The translations under genes and the position numbers were made by a program. From the NCBI RefSeq assembly GCF_010015445.1, contig NC_053115.1:13159024-13223023 (forward strand): a DNA stretch of 64,000 bases, in the 5' to 3' direction. The DNA comes from Perca fluviatilis (lineage: Eukaryota; Chordata; Actinopteri; Perciformes; Percidae). This document shows, in pieces, positions 46,587 through 58,650 of this stretch (position 1 is the stretch's first letter; each line of letters starts with the position of its first letter). The notes beneath the pieces were generated by a model that saw nothing but the letters and a program-made list of their open reading frames with translations, made no database searches and had not been told where the DNA came from.

Positions 46587-49057
46587 ATGCTGTCTATATT
46601 CAAGTCCATTCCCTCGCACATGGTAAGAGATGATTAGCGTATTAATGCTTTCTATCAAGCTTACTAGCTAGCTAGTGCAGTGGTTGAAGTTGGTTACAGC
46701 TGCTAGCTAACGTTATGATGACGATATTCTTCACAGCTAACGTTAGTTGACCAACCATCCAATGTTTCTGATTTTCTTTCGACGGAGTGACTTATCAAAC
46801 ACTTAGTTAACCTGTTGTCCGTTGTTGGCTGATATTTTGGCCCGTATGTGACTGGACTTACAGTTAAGCTACATCTAAAGTTGTTTAGTACCGTTAGCTT
46901 TTAACTTTAACGTTAGCATCGCCAGTAACATTACGTTTATTTTTCATTACTCTAGCTTTATTTAACATGCTAATAAGGGTTAGTGTAACGTTAAACAAAG
47001 CTATTAGGTAACAACCAAGTTTCACCAGCTATTTATTTTGCACAGGTGGACTAGGGCTGGGGTCAGGGTACCGAACTTCGATATAAGTCGAGTATCGGGG
47101 AGAAAAAATCCCAAATTTCAATTCCTAAGAAGTCTCATCATCGTCAGTGAGCCAATAAGCATACAGTACGCTTATACCAAGATCTACTAATGATTCGCTG
47201 TCTACACGTTGTAGGATGCAGACCTGTTATGCACACATAGGTATACATCTATGTTATGCACATAGACAGGGCTCACGTGTGTATGTTGTATTTTGAGAGA
47301 CTTGACTACAGTGTGTGTCACATAGGTGTTAAGGAGCTCGGCGGAAAAAAATATTTGTAATGTAATTTATTTTTTGTTGAAATGGATTTTATGAAATTGG
47401 TTGGTCACTGAAGGAGCTGCTCAGTGCTATCATAGTCCTGCTTGGGGTGGGACCATAGACTGTAAAAATAATGGACAAAGCTTCTGGGCCTGAAAAGTGA
47501 AGCCAATGTGGAAGTGCCTTAAACCTGCATTCTATCTAATTTCCAGCAGAGGGGAGCTCCACTGGTTGCAAAAAGAAGTGTATGGGAAAATACTTCTTAC
47601 TTGATTTATTACCTCAATAAACATTTTCCTAATGGGTTTATGGTCTCAATCACTAATTTCAAGTCTTCTTCAAGACAGCATGATGTTCATTTTGTAAATG
47701 ATGGCCCCTAAAGCAGGGGATGCTTTAGGGGCGTGGCTATACACGCCAACCTGTTAATCAGGACAGAGGCTTAGCAACGCTAACCATGGCAATGGTTACA
47801 TTAAAATAGCCATGAAGTTGCTTTTGGGTGTTGTCTGTGTTTTCGTCTTAAACATTGACCCTCTCACAGTGTTTTCACTTCATCAAAGTTACTGGGAACA
47901 GGTGGTTGCCTAAAATGTCTCGTTCAGCGTTATGCCAACCAAGCTAGCTAGCTCCTGCTAGCGTCAGCTGGTAAATAAGGTAAAGCTGGCAAATATCCAC
48001 TGAAAGACTTCCTTCAGAAGGGTTGAAAATCAGCAACTTTCCCTTTTAGGGTTTAGCTTAGCGGAGCGCCATTGCAACCATAAACGCCACTGGCTTGGCC
48101 GCATCATCCTCCCCGGCTCCACCCTCTCGTCAAAAATCTCCATATCCTTGAGGCTTCAAAATGGCAGTCCACAAAACAATGGGTGACGTCAGGATGCTAT
48201 GTCCACTATTTTAGTCCATGGGTGGGACATGCTATCCATCAGGGATGATAGCTTAGCCATCATTCTCCTTTCTCCCACCACCTCCACTGGTTCGAGGGGG
48301 CATCCCAGGACAGAGCTGGCCTTCTTAACCAGCCTGTTGAGTCCCTTCCTCTCAGCAGTTGAAATGCTGCTGCCCCAGCAGACCACACAGAAGACTGCTT
48401 ATTAATGTTGCCTAAATTATGTTTCCCCATCCCTTGTGTTACAGGATTATAAAGGCCAGAAACTGGCTGAACAGATTTTCCAAGGAATAATACTCATCTC
48501 AGCGGTAACTAACCATGACGCACGCAAACTAGAAATTCATTCATTCATTGTGTTTGTTACCTTTTTTCATGTTCACTGATATTTGTATTGTCTTCTCAGG
48601 TGATTGGATTTGTGTATGGTCTGATCATTGAACAGTTTGGTTGGACAGTGTACATCGTCCTGGTTGGTTTTGCTGTGTCCTGCGTGGTAAGTTGTTTCTA
48701 TCTTGTGTTTGCTTTATTTGTGGGGAAGGAACGATAGGTTGCGCACCCAAGATGATTAACTTTTGTCACTGTACATTGTTCTGTTAACACCATAGACTAG
48801 GACAATACGACAACATTTTTGCACATTGTTAGCCGTCTTGTGGTTGTATACCATGTAAATACGTTTTCAGGGGGGGGGGCCATAAACAACAGCCAACATT
48901 AATCACTTCTTCTCTTTGTCCTTGGCTGTAGTTGACGCTGCCTCCATGGCCAATGTACAGAAAGAATCCTCTGTCCTGGCAGCCAGTTATACCAGAGACC
49001 AGCGGGGAGTCCAGCCAAAAACCTCAGGAAACTCTCAAGAAGAAAAAGCATAAATAA
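46587..49057 (+). CDS. spcs1: Signal peptidase complex subunit 1, SPC12 (4 exons, 102 aa)
   Basis: Exons: 46587-46622, 48445-48504, 48600-48686, 48932-49057; all are in phase. The protein starts MLSIFKSIPSHM and then DYKGQKLAEQIFQG, the signature of SPC12. Two membrane segments follow (GIILISAVIGFVYGL and WTVYIVLVGFAVSCVL) around a short EQFG turn, then LPPWPMYR and a Lys-rich cytosolic tail. The length equals canonical human SPCS1 (102). It is a small non-catalytic subunit of the ER signal peptidase complex. The start was chosen by homology; an in-frame ATG at 46401 could extend the N-terminus by 62 residues. Intron 1 (1.8 kb) contains repeat family X and a LINE fragment. Confidence 0.95.
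47454..48222. mobile_element. Dispersed repeat family X, copy 2 (MITE-like), in SPCS1 intron 1
   Basis: It begins CATAGACTGTAAAAATAATG and ends GTCCACTATTTTAGTCCATG, which are inverted partners over about 20 bp. The interior matches 38171-38995. No coding capacity is seen. Confidence 0.7.
48223..48400 (-). pseudogene. LINE ORF2 C-terminal fragment
   Basis: On the minus strand the frame reads ERKGLNRLVKKASSVLGC and EVVGERRMMAKLSSLMD, the conserved tail of a fish non-LTR retrotransposon ORF2. It directly abuts the right end of the repeat at 48222. It is truncated on both sides. Confidence 0.65.
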
Positions 49058-49204
49058 TTCAGAACTGTCTCTGCCTGGCTGTTAATGCATCCTTTATTTC
49101 GGAAACTATTTTGAATTTTGTCCCACAGTTCACATTTTCGGCATTGAGGAAGAAAAGTTTGTTGCAGTGTTTGTCAGTCAATAACAAACTAATCGTGACC
49201 AAAT

Positions 49205-49210
49205 AATAAA
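49205..49210 (+). terminator. SPCS1 poly(A) signal
   Basis: AATAAA lies about 150 bp after the stop codon. The convergent NEK4 signal is 130 bp further on. Confidence 0.6.
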
Positions 49211-49336
49211 CATCGAATACTCTGTTTTATAAACGGGATGTTTCATTTGTATTTAGTTTTTTTTCTTTTTCTGCAGGTTTGTTTTATTGTGGTGCTCAAC
49301 ATTTTGGAAAATAGGTATAAACAAAAATACATTTGA

Positions 49337-49342
49337 TTTATT
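49337..49342 (-). terminator. Possible NEK4 poly(A) signal
   Basis: TTTATT on the plus strand is AATAAA on the minus strand, about 600 bp after the NEK4 stop codon. Confidence 0.45.
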
Positions 49343-49943
49343 AGAAAAGATTCAAATGTTAATATCTACAATGCATCTACATAATATTTTGTTTAAAAAA
49401 AAAATACAATACAGCAGCAGAAGTGAGATCTAGTTTCTTCAAAGATGCAGCATAGGTAAAACAATTGAAATTCTAGTCTGCATTATAAACAAAGGAGCAT
49501 CCACTACAAAAAGTAGAAAGACGAGTGCTTTAACATGACTCAAAATCTTTGCATAGACATCCTGAAAATTACAGGAATAATTATGAATTCTGTGTTTGAA
49601 GAATGAGGTAAAAAAATTAAACTACACAGTCATTAACATATGATTGCTTGCACAAGAGCAGTAACGTTGTGGCAATTCCATGACAAAACCTGCAAGCATC
49701 AATGATGATTTTGCATGCAAGAATGTGGCAATGCCACACAAGCAGGTTGGTGTTTTGGCAGGAAACAAATTCATTTTCATGAACAATATTGACTAGTTGT
49801 CACTTCATACAAGTTTCTACTTGGAAGCTGAAACATTTCTCCCAAAAACAAAAGTTTCCTATTGGAGATCTGTTGCCTCTTCTCACAAGTGGTGTCATGG
49901 AAATGCAAATGTTTGCTCCCTTACAGTATATACAGCATTTTCT

Positions 49944-51535
49944 CTAAACCTTGATGGCAATATCCTCAAAGAATTTCAGCTGCCTCACCATCACAGCATA
50001 AGCGTGGTACTTCTCATCCCCCATCTGGTCACGGAGGCACAGCTGCAGTGAGAAAAAGGGATGCCAACTTGTGATCATTTTGGAAACGGGACAGCGGAAT
50101 TATTTTTTGAGTTCTATACACACTGGGTTTTGAACTTGACAGACAAATTGATTACATTGTGCATAGGCAAGTTAATCTATTCGGAGGTGTGATATGGATG
50201 GAATAACATACAATTTTAATTTGAAAGTTAACTTATCATTTTGAACTTAGAAGTCAGTATAACTTATTTAACTTGCAGCCCCATTTATTTGTGGATGTCA
50301 GAACGCGAACATAAAACGTTCAATTAATGCATTGACCTCAGCAATGCATTAGAAAATCATTAACTTTTGTCTGTATGTAACATGTACACAAGGCTTTCAC
50401 CTTTGTGACTTTCTTGAATAGAAATGCACAATGTGGTGGCCGGTTAGCTCAGTTGGTAGAGCGGGTGCGCATGTGCAGAGGTTTATTCTTCGACGCAGAA
50501 GGTCCAGGGTTTCGAATCCGACCTGTGAAGGTTTTCCTACATGTCTCTCTCCCCTTTCATATCTCAGCTTTCTTATCCAATAAAGGCAGAAATGCCCCAA
50601 AAAATAAAAATGTCTTTACTGAAGGAAACCATAAAATCCCTGAGCATTTGCAAAGCATTGTGCATAAATGTTACTGAACATTTTCAGTTAAACCATGGGT
50701 ACAGTGTATATGACTTGGCGTGGTGTGTTTAACTTTTTTTTTTTTTTTTTAAATCATACTTCTCGTTTGGTTTCATCCTCCACCTCCATGATTTCCAGGA
50801 CCCTGTCCAGCAGCTTGACCCCGAGGCCCTTCACCACATCTGTTCTCAGGTGTTCTATGGCTCTCCTTATCTTGGCTGGACCAGACGTGGAGCCTTTTCG
50901 GAGAAAGAAGCTGGTTAAACGCAAGGAAGCTCCAGGATGGCGGACCAATGACAATAGAATTTGTTCAATTATCTAACCGATTGGTATTTCACCGAGTGAC
51001 AAGTTCTCCGCTTCTTCTCGACCCTTCCCATGAAGCACCAGGGTGTCTCTGTACTTCCTGTTCAGTTTGAATTCTGGCAACGCAGTAGAGCCAAATCTGC
51101 CTTTGTCCCCCTCACTCATACCATCTCCATTATCCATTCTCAAAGTTTGGGTCATCATGTGGACTAAATCCTGCATGTCACTGGATTCAGTCTTCCTGCA
51201 GAGATGACCCATAAATCATGGATTATACAGCAAATTTTATTCAAGCAATGTGAAACAGCAAATACGTTAACAGACTATGTAGAGCTAATAATACGAAAGC
51301 AAAGCAATATGGTGACTACTTTCGAGTTGAGGTGAGCTGCGCTTGTTATTTTCTCCTGTGTTGTATGCTCTCACCTTTCTCTGCAGTCTCCCTCCGAACG
51401 TTCTGTGGAACTTGTGGATGAGCTGCACTCGTCTTCATCTGACCTTCGCTCCTGCAACTTATCCTGCTGTAATGAAAAATTCCACAGTTTGACTGTCCAT
51501 TTTCATATACACATATATATCTATATATATACACA

Positions 51536-51617
<82 letters not shown>

Positions 51618-51624
51618 TATATAT

Positions 51625-51716
<92 letters not shown>

Positions 51717-54700
51717 AGACTGTGGCCAGTTGCATAGGTTGGTGTGCGTGTGTCCTTGAGAACTGTAACTCGTATAACTTATGTTGTCAGTCAATTGTAG
51801 CATTGACCGGCATGAAATCGGCATATGTCAGACTGACCTGCCGGGCGCCGGTCATGAAAGCACTTAACTGGAAGTCGCTTTGCATATAGAGCTGTTGTTT
51901 TAAGCCCCCAACGTCTCCTTCCAGGCGGCGCTGCAACCATTGACTTCAAGGCACCTAACCTTAACCATAACCAACGTCTCCGTTGGGGGCTTAAAACAGA
52001 TAAAAGCGTCAGCTCAATGACATGTAATGTAATGTAATGTAACTTCTGTTTTTAATTCACTGTAAAACCATCATATTAGACTCACAAGGCACATCTAACC
52101 TTTTTGTCATACCAGTAGACATTCAAAAAGTGCAGTATCCTTTGTATGAAGTACAGTACCATTGAATGTCACAGTGATGGGGTGTCAGTACCTTACAGTC
52201 GGTCTCAGTGATAGAGTCTGAAACAGATCTGGTATAGGGAGCACTGTAGTGCTCGTCCTTGGTGGAACTGACATCATAAGATGCCCTTCTTACAACACTA
52301 ACACCTGTGGAAAGAGCAGGAAAGTATTCAAGACAAATAAGTCAACCACTACAAAATATTCTTTTTTTTGGGTTTATAGAGCTGCAATGCACAGAATATT
52401 TTAGCTAAGATGTGCATGTATTTTTGTTATTAAGTGTATATGTGTGTATCTAAGTACGTGCATTTTCTAGGATAACCGTTTAGTTTTTTTCATAGCTTTA
52501 TTTAAGCCTCCTATAACTTGTTGTTGTTATTGGTACAACTGTAAGTAAGTACCTGGTTTGCTGGCACTCTCCTGGGACTGCCTCAGTCTTCTTCTCTCTC
52601 TGGCAGACAGAGGACGATCCTGAAAATAACATTGAGCCACAATTTCTGTCATTGATAAACGGCATCTGCTGATTTTTATATTCTTTTGTATTACATTCAC
52701 AACTTTGCAGTAATGTGGCTGTATGCAGTGCGTGAATGGAGGGGCACTTTCACCTGTGGCAGCGCTAAGAATCCGTCCTTAGAGGAACTAACTGATGTGG
52801 AGGTTGCAGCTACACTCGCCTTCTTGCCCTCTGTGCACCTCCGACTCCTCTTTCTCCCTTCCACGGCTATGCCCTCAACAGGAGGTGGAGGTAAAGGTCT
52901 TGGAGCCACCTTGGACTAACAGAAGGCAAAAAAAATTATAAATTTAAATTAAGATATAAAGAAAAAAAAAGATTACTTTATTCAACCTCACTGACTGTTG
53001 ATCATTGTGTTATTCTCAAGTCTCACATTTGTCATATTTACTGGTTGGCTATAGCAGACTCAACAGCAGTGGAAAAAAAGGCAGATTGAGAACTTCTTTC
53101 TCTCATGTTTCCCATGTTGTCCCACAAGGCACTAGCATTTAGGCTAAATTGAATCCTGTACTGACCAGATTTCCTTATTTTTTTTTTTTTTTAGTTCAAA
53201 GCCCACCAATTCTTGCACTTCAAGATCCTAACATTAGCTCCTGTATCTATCTTTACCGTGCCCTGATCCCCATGTGTCCGTCTTATGTCCCTCTCTGTGT
53301 CCTGCTGTGATATAGATGGTTCTGATGAGACGTGAAGGGGACTTTGGCATGGAGTGATCAGACCCAATTTACTGGCTGGTAAGGGAGATTCCTCCCGAAC
53401 AGGTTCCTGAACAGAACACAATTACACTTTTTCCACTGTGGCAAAAATCTTCCGACAACACAAGAAAAACTTCCTGAACTTTGTGCCGTGGGTTGTTAGC
53501 AGTGTTACACACTCAGCTAGGCTTATGGGCTTTATTCTGGCAAAAGTTCACAGAATGAGTACAAGAATTGTAATGCTCACCAATGGTGGGGGGAAGGGCT
53601 CTAACAGCTTTTCAGTAGATTCAAGGCTTTCCTACAAAGACACACGTTTTAATATAACAGAATATTATAATAACAGAAATACAGCTCCATTAGGCCGGTT
53701 ACACACTGGATGCGTCGCGCGAGCGTGTGAGCTGTGTGGCGTGTCTGTTTATATTTCGGCTCCCATATTAACAGGTTAGAGCTTACACACTGCCTGCGTG
53801 ACACGCGCGTCTCAGGCGCGGCTTGAGCTGTGCCAAAAACGCGTGCCTGCTAGAAATAGAGCCGACGCCTATTTTTCACACGACACGCAACCGTGTTGGA
53901 AGCGTGTCTAGGCAAAATAGAATAGGAAAAGATGTTTATATGTTGTTTAGACACAAATACATATTAATAAATGACATGTTTCTGTTTGAAAGTCTGAAAA
54001 GGTTTTGATATAAATGCAGATATAAATGTAATAAAAAAAACTATTTCTAATATTGCACCTGTCAATACAGAACTAAATATTCTGTACTCTATTTTGCCGT
54101 CAATACTGCCGACGTTGTCTTTGCTGTAATCAAATCAGTATATATTTATATTAAACATGGTATTTCATTTTATCAATGGAAATGTTGATATTGATGTGTC
54201 CAGACAAGGCTAGCAGCAGCAGCACCGCGTCAGACACGTTTCTGGTGTGTAAAGACATAAAAAAATCCACGCAGCTGACACGCAATAGAAATGCCACGCT
54301 CACGCCACGCAGGCAGCGTGCAACAGGCCTTACTAAGAGCACTTACTTGGATATCTGAGGTATGGTGTTGTGTCGGAGCTCCCTTGAGAAGGGTAACGGT
54401 GTCACTTTTATCGTCCATATTCACTTCTACAACTACTTCGATACCTTCCGTATTGCATTTGGGTGCAGATCTCCTCTCAAGGATAGAAAAAGCCCCCTCT
54501 CTCTCCACTTCCAGCTTCGGGTTCTGCATGTCAGCCTCTTTAAGTAACTCCATGGTATCATCCTTATCATACACATCTGACATCTGTTTCTCCCCACAGA
54601 CAGAAAATGTATCCCCAGGGTTTGGTGTGGCCTGTGGATGAATGTCTACCAATCCATTGGATGACATCCTCTCGTTTGCTCCACGACTGCCAACACCTGA

Positions 54701-56772
54701 TACTGATACAGACTTCAGAGGGGGCTTAACAGGGGAAGGAGGGGGAGAAGGATCTGGTTTCCCTCTTCCCTTGCTGTCTTTGTACACACTGTGAGTCACA
54801 CGTTCATTACATGCATGGTGGTGTGAAACAACTGCCTGAGGCCCCTGCACCGGTCTCTTCACACGCTCCTCATCCTCCTGCAGTTGGAGATCAATATTAA
54901 TGTTGCTGATGGTTGCCAGGGATGCGATGCTGGATTTGAGAACATCAGGTGAGGAGGATTCGGGTGACCGAGGCGTTTGGACTGTAGTGCAGTCTGCGAT
55001 GCGGTTTTGAACTTTATGTTGTTGTGATTTCTCTTCTTTCTGAGGATAAAGAGAAAAAAAACAAAATCCATAATAAACACTGATGATTCCCTGCCTGACA
55101 TCCGAAGTGAAGAAGCTTGGATAAACAGCTTTAACTATCCATAGTAATGGAGCAATCCGGTTTTTGACATCTCACTACTTAGATGGCCAGGATAAATCCA
55201 CACACACATACTGTACAATAAATATACAACAATGGAACTTATTCAGGACTGAATTGATTGATTTGGAAAACCTGGATGCAATGTCATGTATGGTATAAAT
55301 CTAAAGATATTGCTGCAAGAACATACATGTCCACATGTTCTATTGATTCTGTATAAATGTCCCAATCAGATTCATTAAGGTGCCCTGCCATTACTTAGTG
55401 GTAATGTCTGAAGTTCTACCATGGACTCTAACATTTTTTTGTGTGGAAAAAATGCCTTGGTTACCTTGTTTCAAGCCATTCTAGTGTGGTATAGAAAGCC
55501 TGCAGGAAGACTCAGCTCGATTTGTGTCAGTTCTCCATTCAACGAGCTAAGCTGCTTGACTCTGATTGGCTAACAGCTAGCCAATGAGAGCCTGGCTATC
55601 AGCATCCTTTACCGAGCGCAACTGGGCGAGCTAATGAATAGTAATGGGGCTCAGGCAACACCACGTCAGACTGACCAGCTTTTGTGATTGGTCTGATTTC
55701 TCTGCTTATTTCTTTTCAGTGGCTAGAGCTGACAGAGGAGGTAGCAGTTCATTTTCACATTCACAACATAACACAAACACATATGGACCTAACATATTTC
55801 AAAAAATGCAAATAAAAACGGTTTTGTGTGGCAGGGAACCTTTAAGGTTACAAATATGAATACCAATTATCGTTATGGCTGCCTATTTGCCAAGCACAGT
55901 AGCCCACTGTTAGCATTAATTATAACCAACATTGTACAGGTTAGGCCAATGCATTACGTCCATGACAGCCATATTCAACAGGCAAACCATAAAGGAGCAT
56001 TTGCAGTAAAGCATAGTCATAGCATAATACAATACTGGGAGACTTAAAAACTGTGGGAATATTCTAAAATATTATAGTATTATTATACAGTTGTCTGTGT
56101 TAAACCAGCCTTGCTATTCTCCAGTCACTCACCCGTTTTACCCTGGCTAGAGATTCAGGCTGGGAACTTCTCTCCGGTTTTGTCAGATATGACACCACAG
56201 ACGATCCACTGTTGGCCCTACAATCACCACTGCCAGCCACAGCTTTCTTTCTTGACTTGGCCGTTTTTCTGGTAAGAACCAAAGCAAACAGAAACATTTA
56301 AGATGTATTTCATAAAGATGTATCATTCTACTGTTTGAGCTCACTGTTGCAGAGCAACAACAACAAAAGGAGGGATAAATGAATATCTGACGGTGGAAAT
56401 AAATAAAAATTTGCACACAACAAATAGCTTTAAAAAAAGATTAGAAACAGCCACCTACTCTTTAGTGGCTTCAAGGAACATGGCAATTTGTCGTTTAATG
56501 TAAGGCTGCCTGAGGATAAGTTTGACATCAGGCCTGTCTTCAGGTCTCTTACACAGCATGCTCCTGATCAGTTCTCCCAGCTGGGAATCATACCTACTGG
56601 GCATCTGTGGCAGCTGATAAGAAAACCAAAGAAAATTTTATCATTGTGAAACTATTTATGCCATAAATTATATTTGTAGAATCAGAAAATAAGGTACTAT
56701 ATTAACTAGAAGAGAATCAACTATTAAACTCCTAATCAAGATGGCTAAAGTTACCAATCAATAAACCCACAC

Positions 56773-56825
<53 letters not shown>

Positions 56826-56826
56826 G

Positions 56827-56879
<53 letters not shown>

Positions 56880-58650
56880 TACAAAAAGATGATTGCCATT
56901 CAAACTTGACCTGAACAGAATATCAAACTATATGTAAAAAGATGAACCCACCTTTCCTTCTACAATGCGATAAACCAGCGAGTTCATGTCCTTGGCATTG
57001 AAAGCATGTTTCAGTGTGGACATTTCATACACACAGCAACCCAGGGCCCATACATCTGACTAGAAAAAAAAATAACATCCATTTGTAAAGCAGTTCCTAT
57101 GACAATTCATGAATAAACTACAGAAGAAGAGCAGACAACCATATTACCTTGTGGTTATAAGGTTTATTAGAGAAGAGCTCTGGACTCATATAGTAAGGGG
57201 TCCCTATGAGTGTGCTGGCCATATCATTCTGGTTCTCCAATACTCGTGCGATGCCAAGGTCCCCAACTTTGATGATGTTGGTCTTGGTCAAGAAGATGTT
57301 CTGCGTTTTAAGGTCCCGGTGAAGAATGTTCCTCTCATGCAGGTACTGCAAATAAATCACAACAGTGACTTCAGATGACCTGTACTCATATAAAGACGTT
57401 AAATTATGTCTAACCTTGCATGGCCTTTACTTTTTCTACCTGGAGTGCCATGGCTATCTGGACAAACCACTCCACCACCTGCCTCTCTGGTAAGAGTTCG
57501 CCCTTTTGCTGTTTGAGTCGATGATAAAGGTCACCGCCTTCACAGAAACCCATCACAATGTACAGCTGGCAGTCATCTCCTTCCCAAGACTCCCTGTATG
57601 TCACAATGTTAGGATGTCGCAGCTGGGACAGAAGCTGCGCCTCCTGCTCTGCAGAACGCCGTTCCCGCTTGGAGGAGGTGGTTAAATTCAGCTTCTTAAT
57701 AACATACTGGGGGGGGGGAAATGCACAGTTACTCTCCCTGAATTGCAAACTATTGGAACTATACAGTATTTGTCCTTCTATATTAGTGAACATGAACAAA
57801 TTAAGAAACCAAAACATGTAAAGTCACCATAAGATGGAGAAAGTGAAGCATTTCCAACCACACTGCAATGAACTGAACTCAGTTTTTGTTTACATTTACA
57901 TAATTAGGGATTAACAAACCCTGGAAATGGTAGTGATCCACATATGAAGCCATGAACAGTTGACACAGGAGCTCTGCACTTAGTTGTTTTATGTTCAAAC
58001 TACAAAACTTGCTTTAAAAGGAGGGGGATACCAGTCACCATTATGGTCAGAAATATTAATTATCCAGCTAAGGAAACTGCCGATTCTTAAGGTTAAATGG
58101 GTTAAAATAAATTGTCCCTGTTTCCTCAAACCCTTCAAGGACTCTTCAGGGACCACTACAGACAGGACATTTTTTTTTATCAGCTGTCAAACTGGATGTT
58201 ATTGCCCTGTAAATAATAATAATAATAATAATAATAATACATTTATCTTTACTAACATAGACTTTGTTTTGTCATGTCTTCCAGCGTACTGCATGTGTTT
58301 ACATGATGTGCTGCTCCACATATCTTAAATATAACAAGTTAAAAGAGCGTAAACAAATCTGTGATGTGATAGCCTAACGTTACTTAGCTAAGCTAACTTC
58401 AAGCTAACGTTAGTTAAAGCTGGCAGGGTCTTTATAGCGACAAGCCTTGTGATTAACATTTCAAGCGACTACCTAGCTAGCTAGCTACACTCGTTAAAGC
58501 TACGTAACGTTGCTTTGCTTTTTTGAACTGTTGTGTACTGTACTGAATTCCATTTCTCACCTGTTTTCGGTCTGTTTTGTGTTTCACCAAGTTCACCTCC
58601 CCATAGCTCCCTTTCCCAACGACCCTGATGAAAATATAATTATTCATCAT
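49944..58650 (-). CDS. nek4: NIMA-related kinase 4 (16 coding exons, 908 aa)
   Basis: Exons in coding order: 58650-58561, 57706-57440, 57345-57148, 57059-56952, 56613-56459, 56268-56133, 55039-54347, 53631-53581, 53406-53257, 52909-52754, 52619-52553, 52304-52192, 51466-51375, 51195-50978, 50893-50760, 50042-49944; all phases match. The N-terminal Ser/Thr kinase domain shows the P-loop GKGSYGEV (12-19), Lys34 in [12 protein letters not shown] (128-135), DLG (148-150), the activation-loop Thr in [14 protein letters not shown], and RQPYIKRQI at its end. A long Ser/Pro-rich linker follows. The conserved C-terminal region contains [44 protein letters not shown] and [16 protein letters not shown]4 has cilium, microtubule and DNA-damage roles in mammals. 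It is slightly longer than human (841). Confidence 0.95.
50434..50611 (+). mobile_element. tRNA-derived SINE, copy 2, in NEK4 intron 15
   Basis: The head carries A box GGTTAGCTCAGTTGGTAGAG (about 50441) and B box GGTTTCGAATCC (about 50508). The body (acatgtctctctcccctttc) and aaaggcagaaatgccc match the SINE at 19734. It ends in an A-rich tail. It is antisense to NEK4. Confidence 0.8.
51515..51713. repeat. Compound microsatellite (ACAT)n/(AT)n in NEK4 intron 13
   Basis: Alternating runs of ACAT and AT cover about 200 bp, starting some 50 bp downstream of the exon 13 region on the plus strand. It makes chance Tyr/Ile frames. Confidence 0.95.
51745..51858. mobile_element. Fragment of the hAT-like element seen at 41415
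   Basis: The stretch gagaactgtaactcgta, ttatgttgtcagt-aattgta and ggcatgaaatcg-catatgtc matches 41926-42030, same strand. Neither end of the element is present. Confidence 0.65.
51893..52000. repeat. Short inverted-repeat element
   Basis: TTTTAAGCCCCCAACG at the left is matched by CGTTGGGGGCTTAAAA at the right. The element is about 105 bp. It lies in NEK4 intron 12. Confidence 0.65.
53693..54329. mobile_element. PIF/Harbinger-like MITE, 637 bp, TTA target duplication, in NEK4 intron 7
   Basis: The left end GGCCGGTTACACACTGGATG and the right end (complement of GGCCTGTTGCACGCTGCCTG) are inverted partners with continuing similarity inward. TTA flanks both ends (53690-53692 and 54330-54332), as in Harbinger elements. 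The interior is CpG-rich near the ends and has no transposase. Without it the intron would be about 75 bp. Confidence 0.8.
56775..56875. repeat. (GT)n(AT)n microsatellite in NEK4 intron 4
   Basis: About 49 bp of GT is followed by about 49 bp of AT, with a short ttgttat junction. Confidence 0.95.
58206..58239. repeat. (AAT)n microsatellite in NEK4 intron 1
   Basis: About 11 units of AAT make a short Asn run in one frame. Confidence 0.9.

Noticed and set aside
51515..51713. CRISPR-like array
   Set aside because: Simple microsatellite without spacers; the genome is eukaryotic.
51346..51824. Overlapping Tyr/Ile/His-rich frames
   Set aside because: Produced by the (ACAT)n/(AT)n microsatellite in a NEK4 intron.
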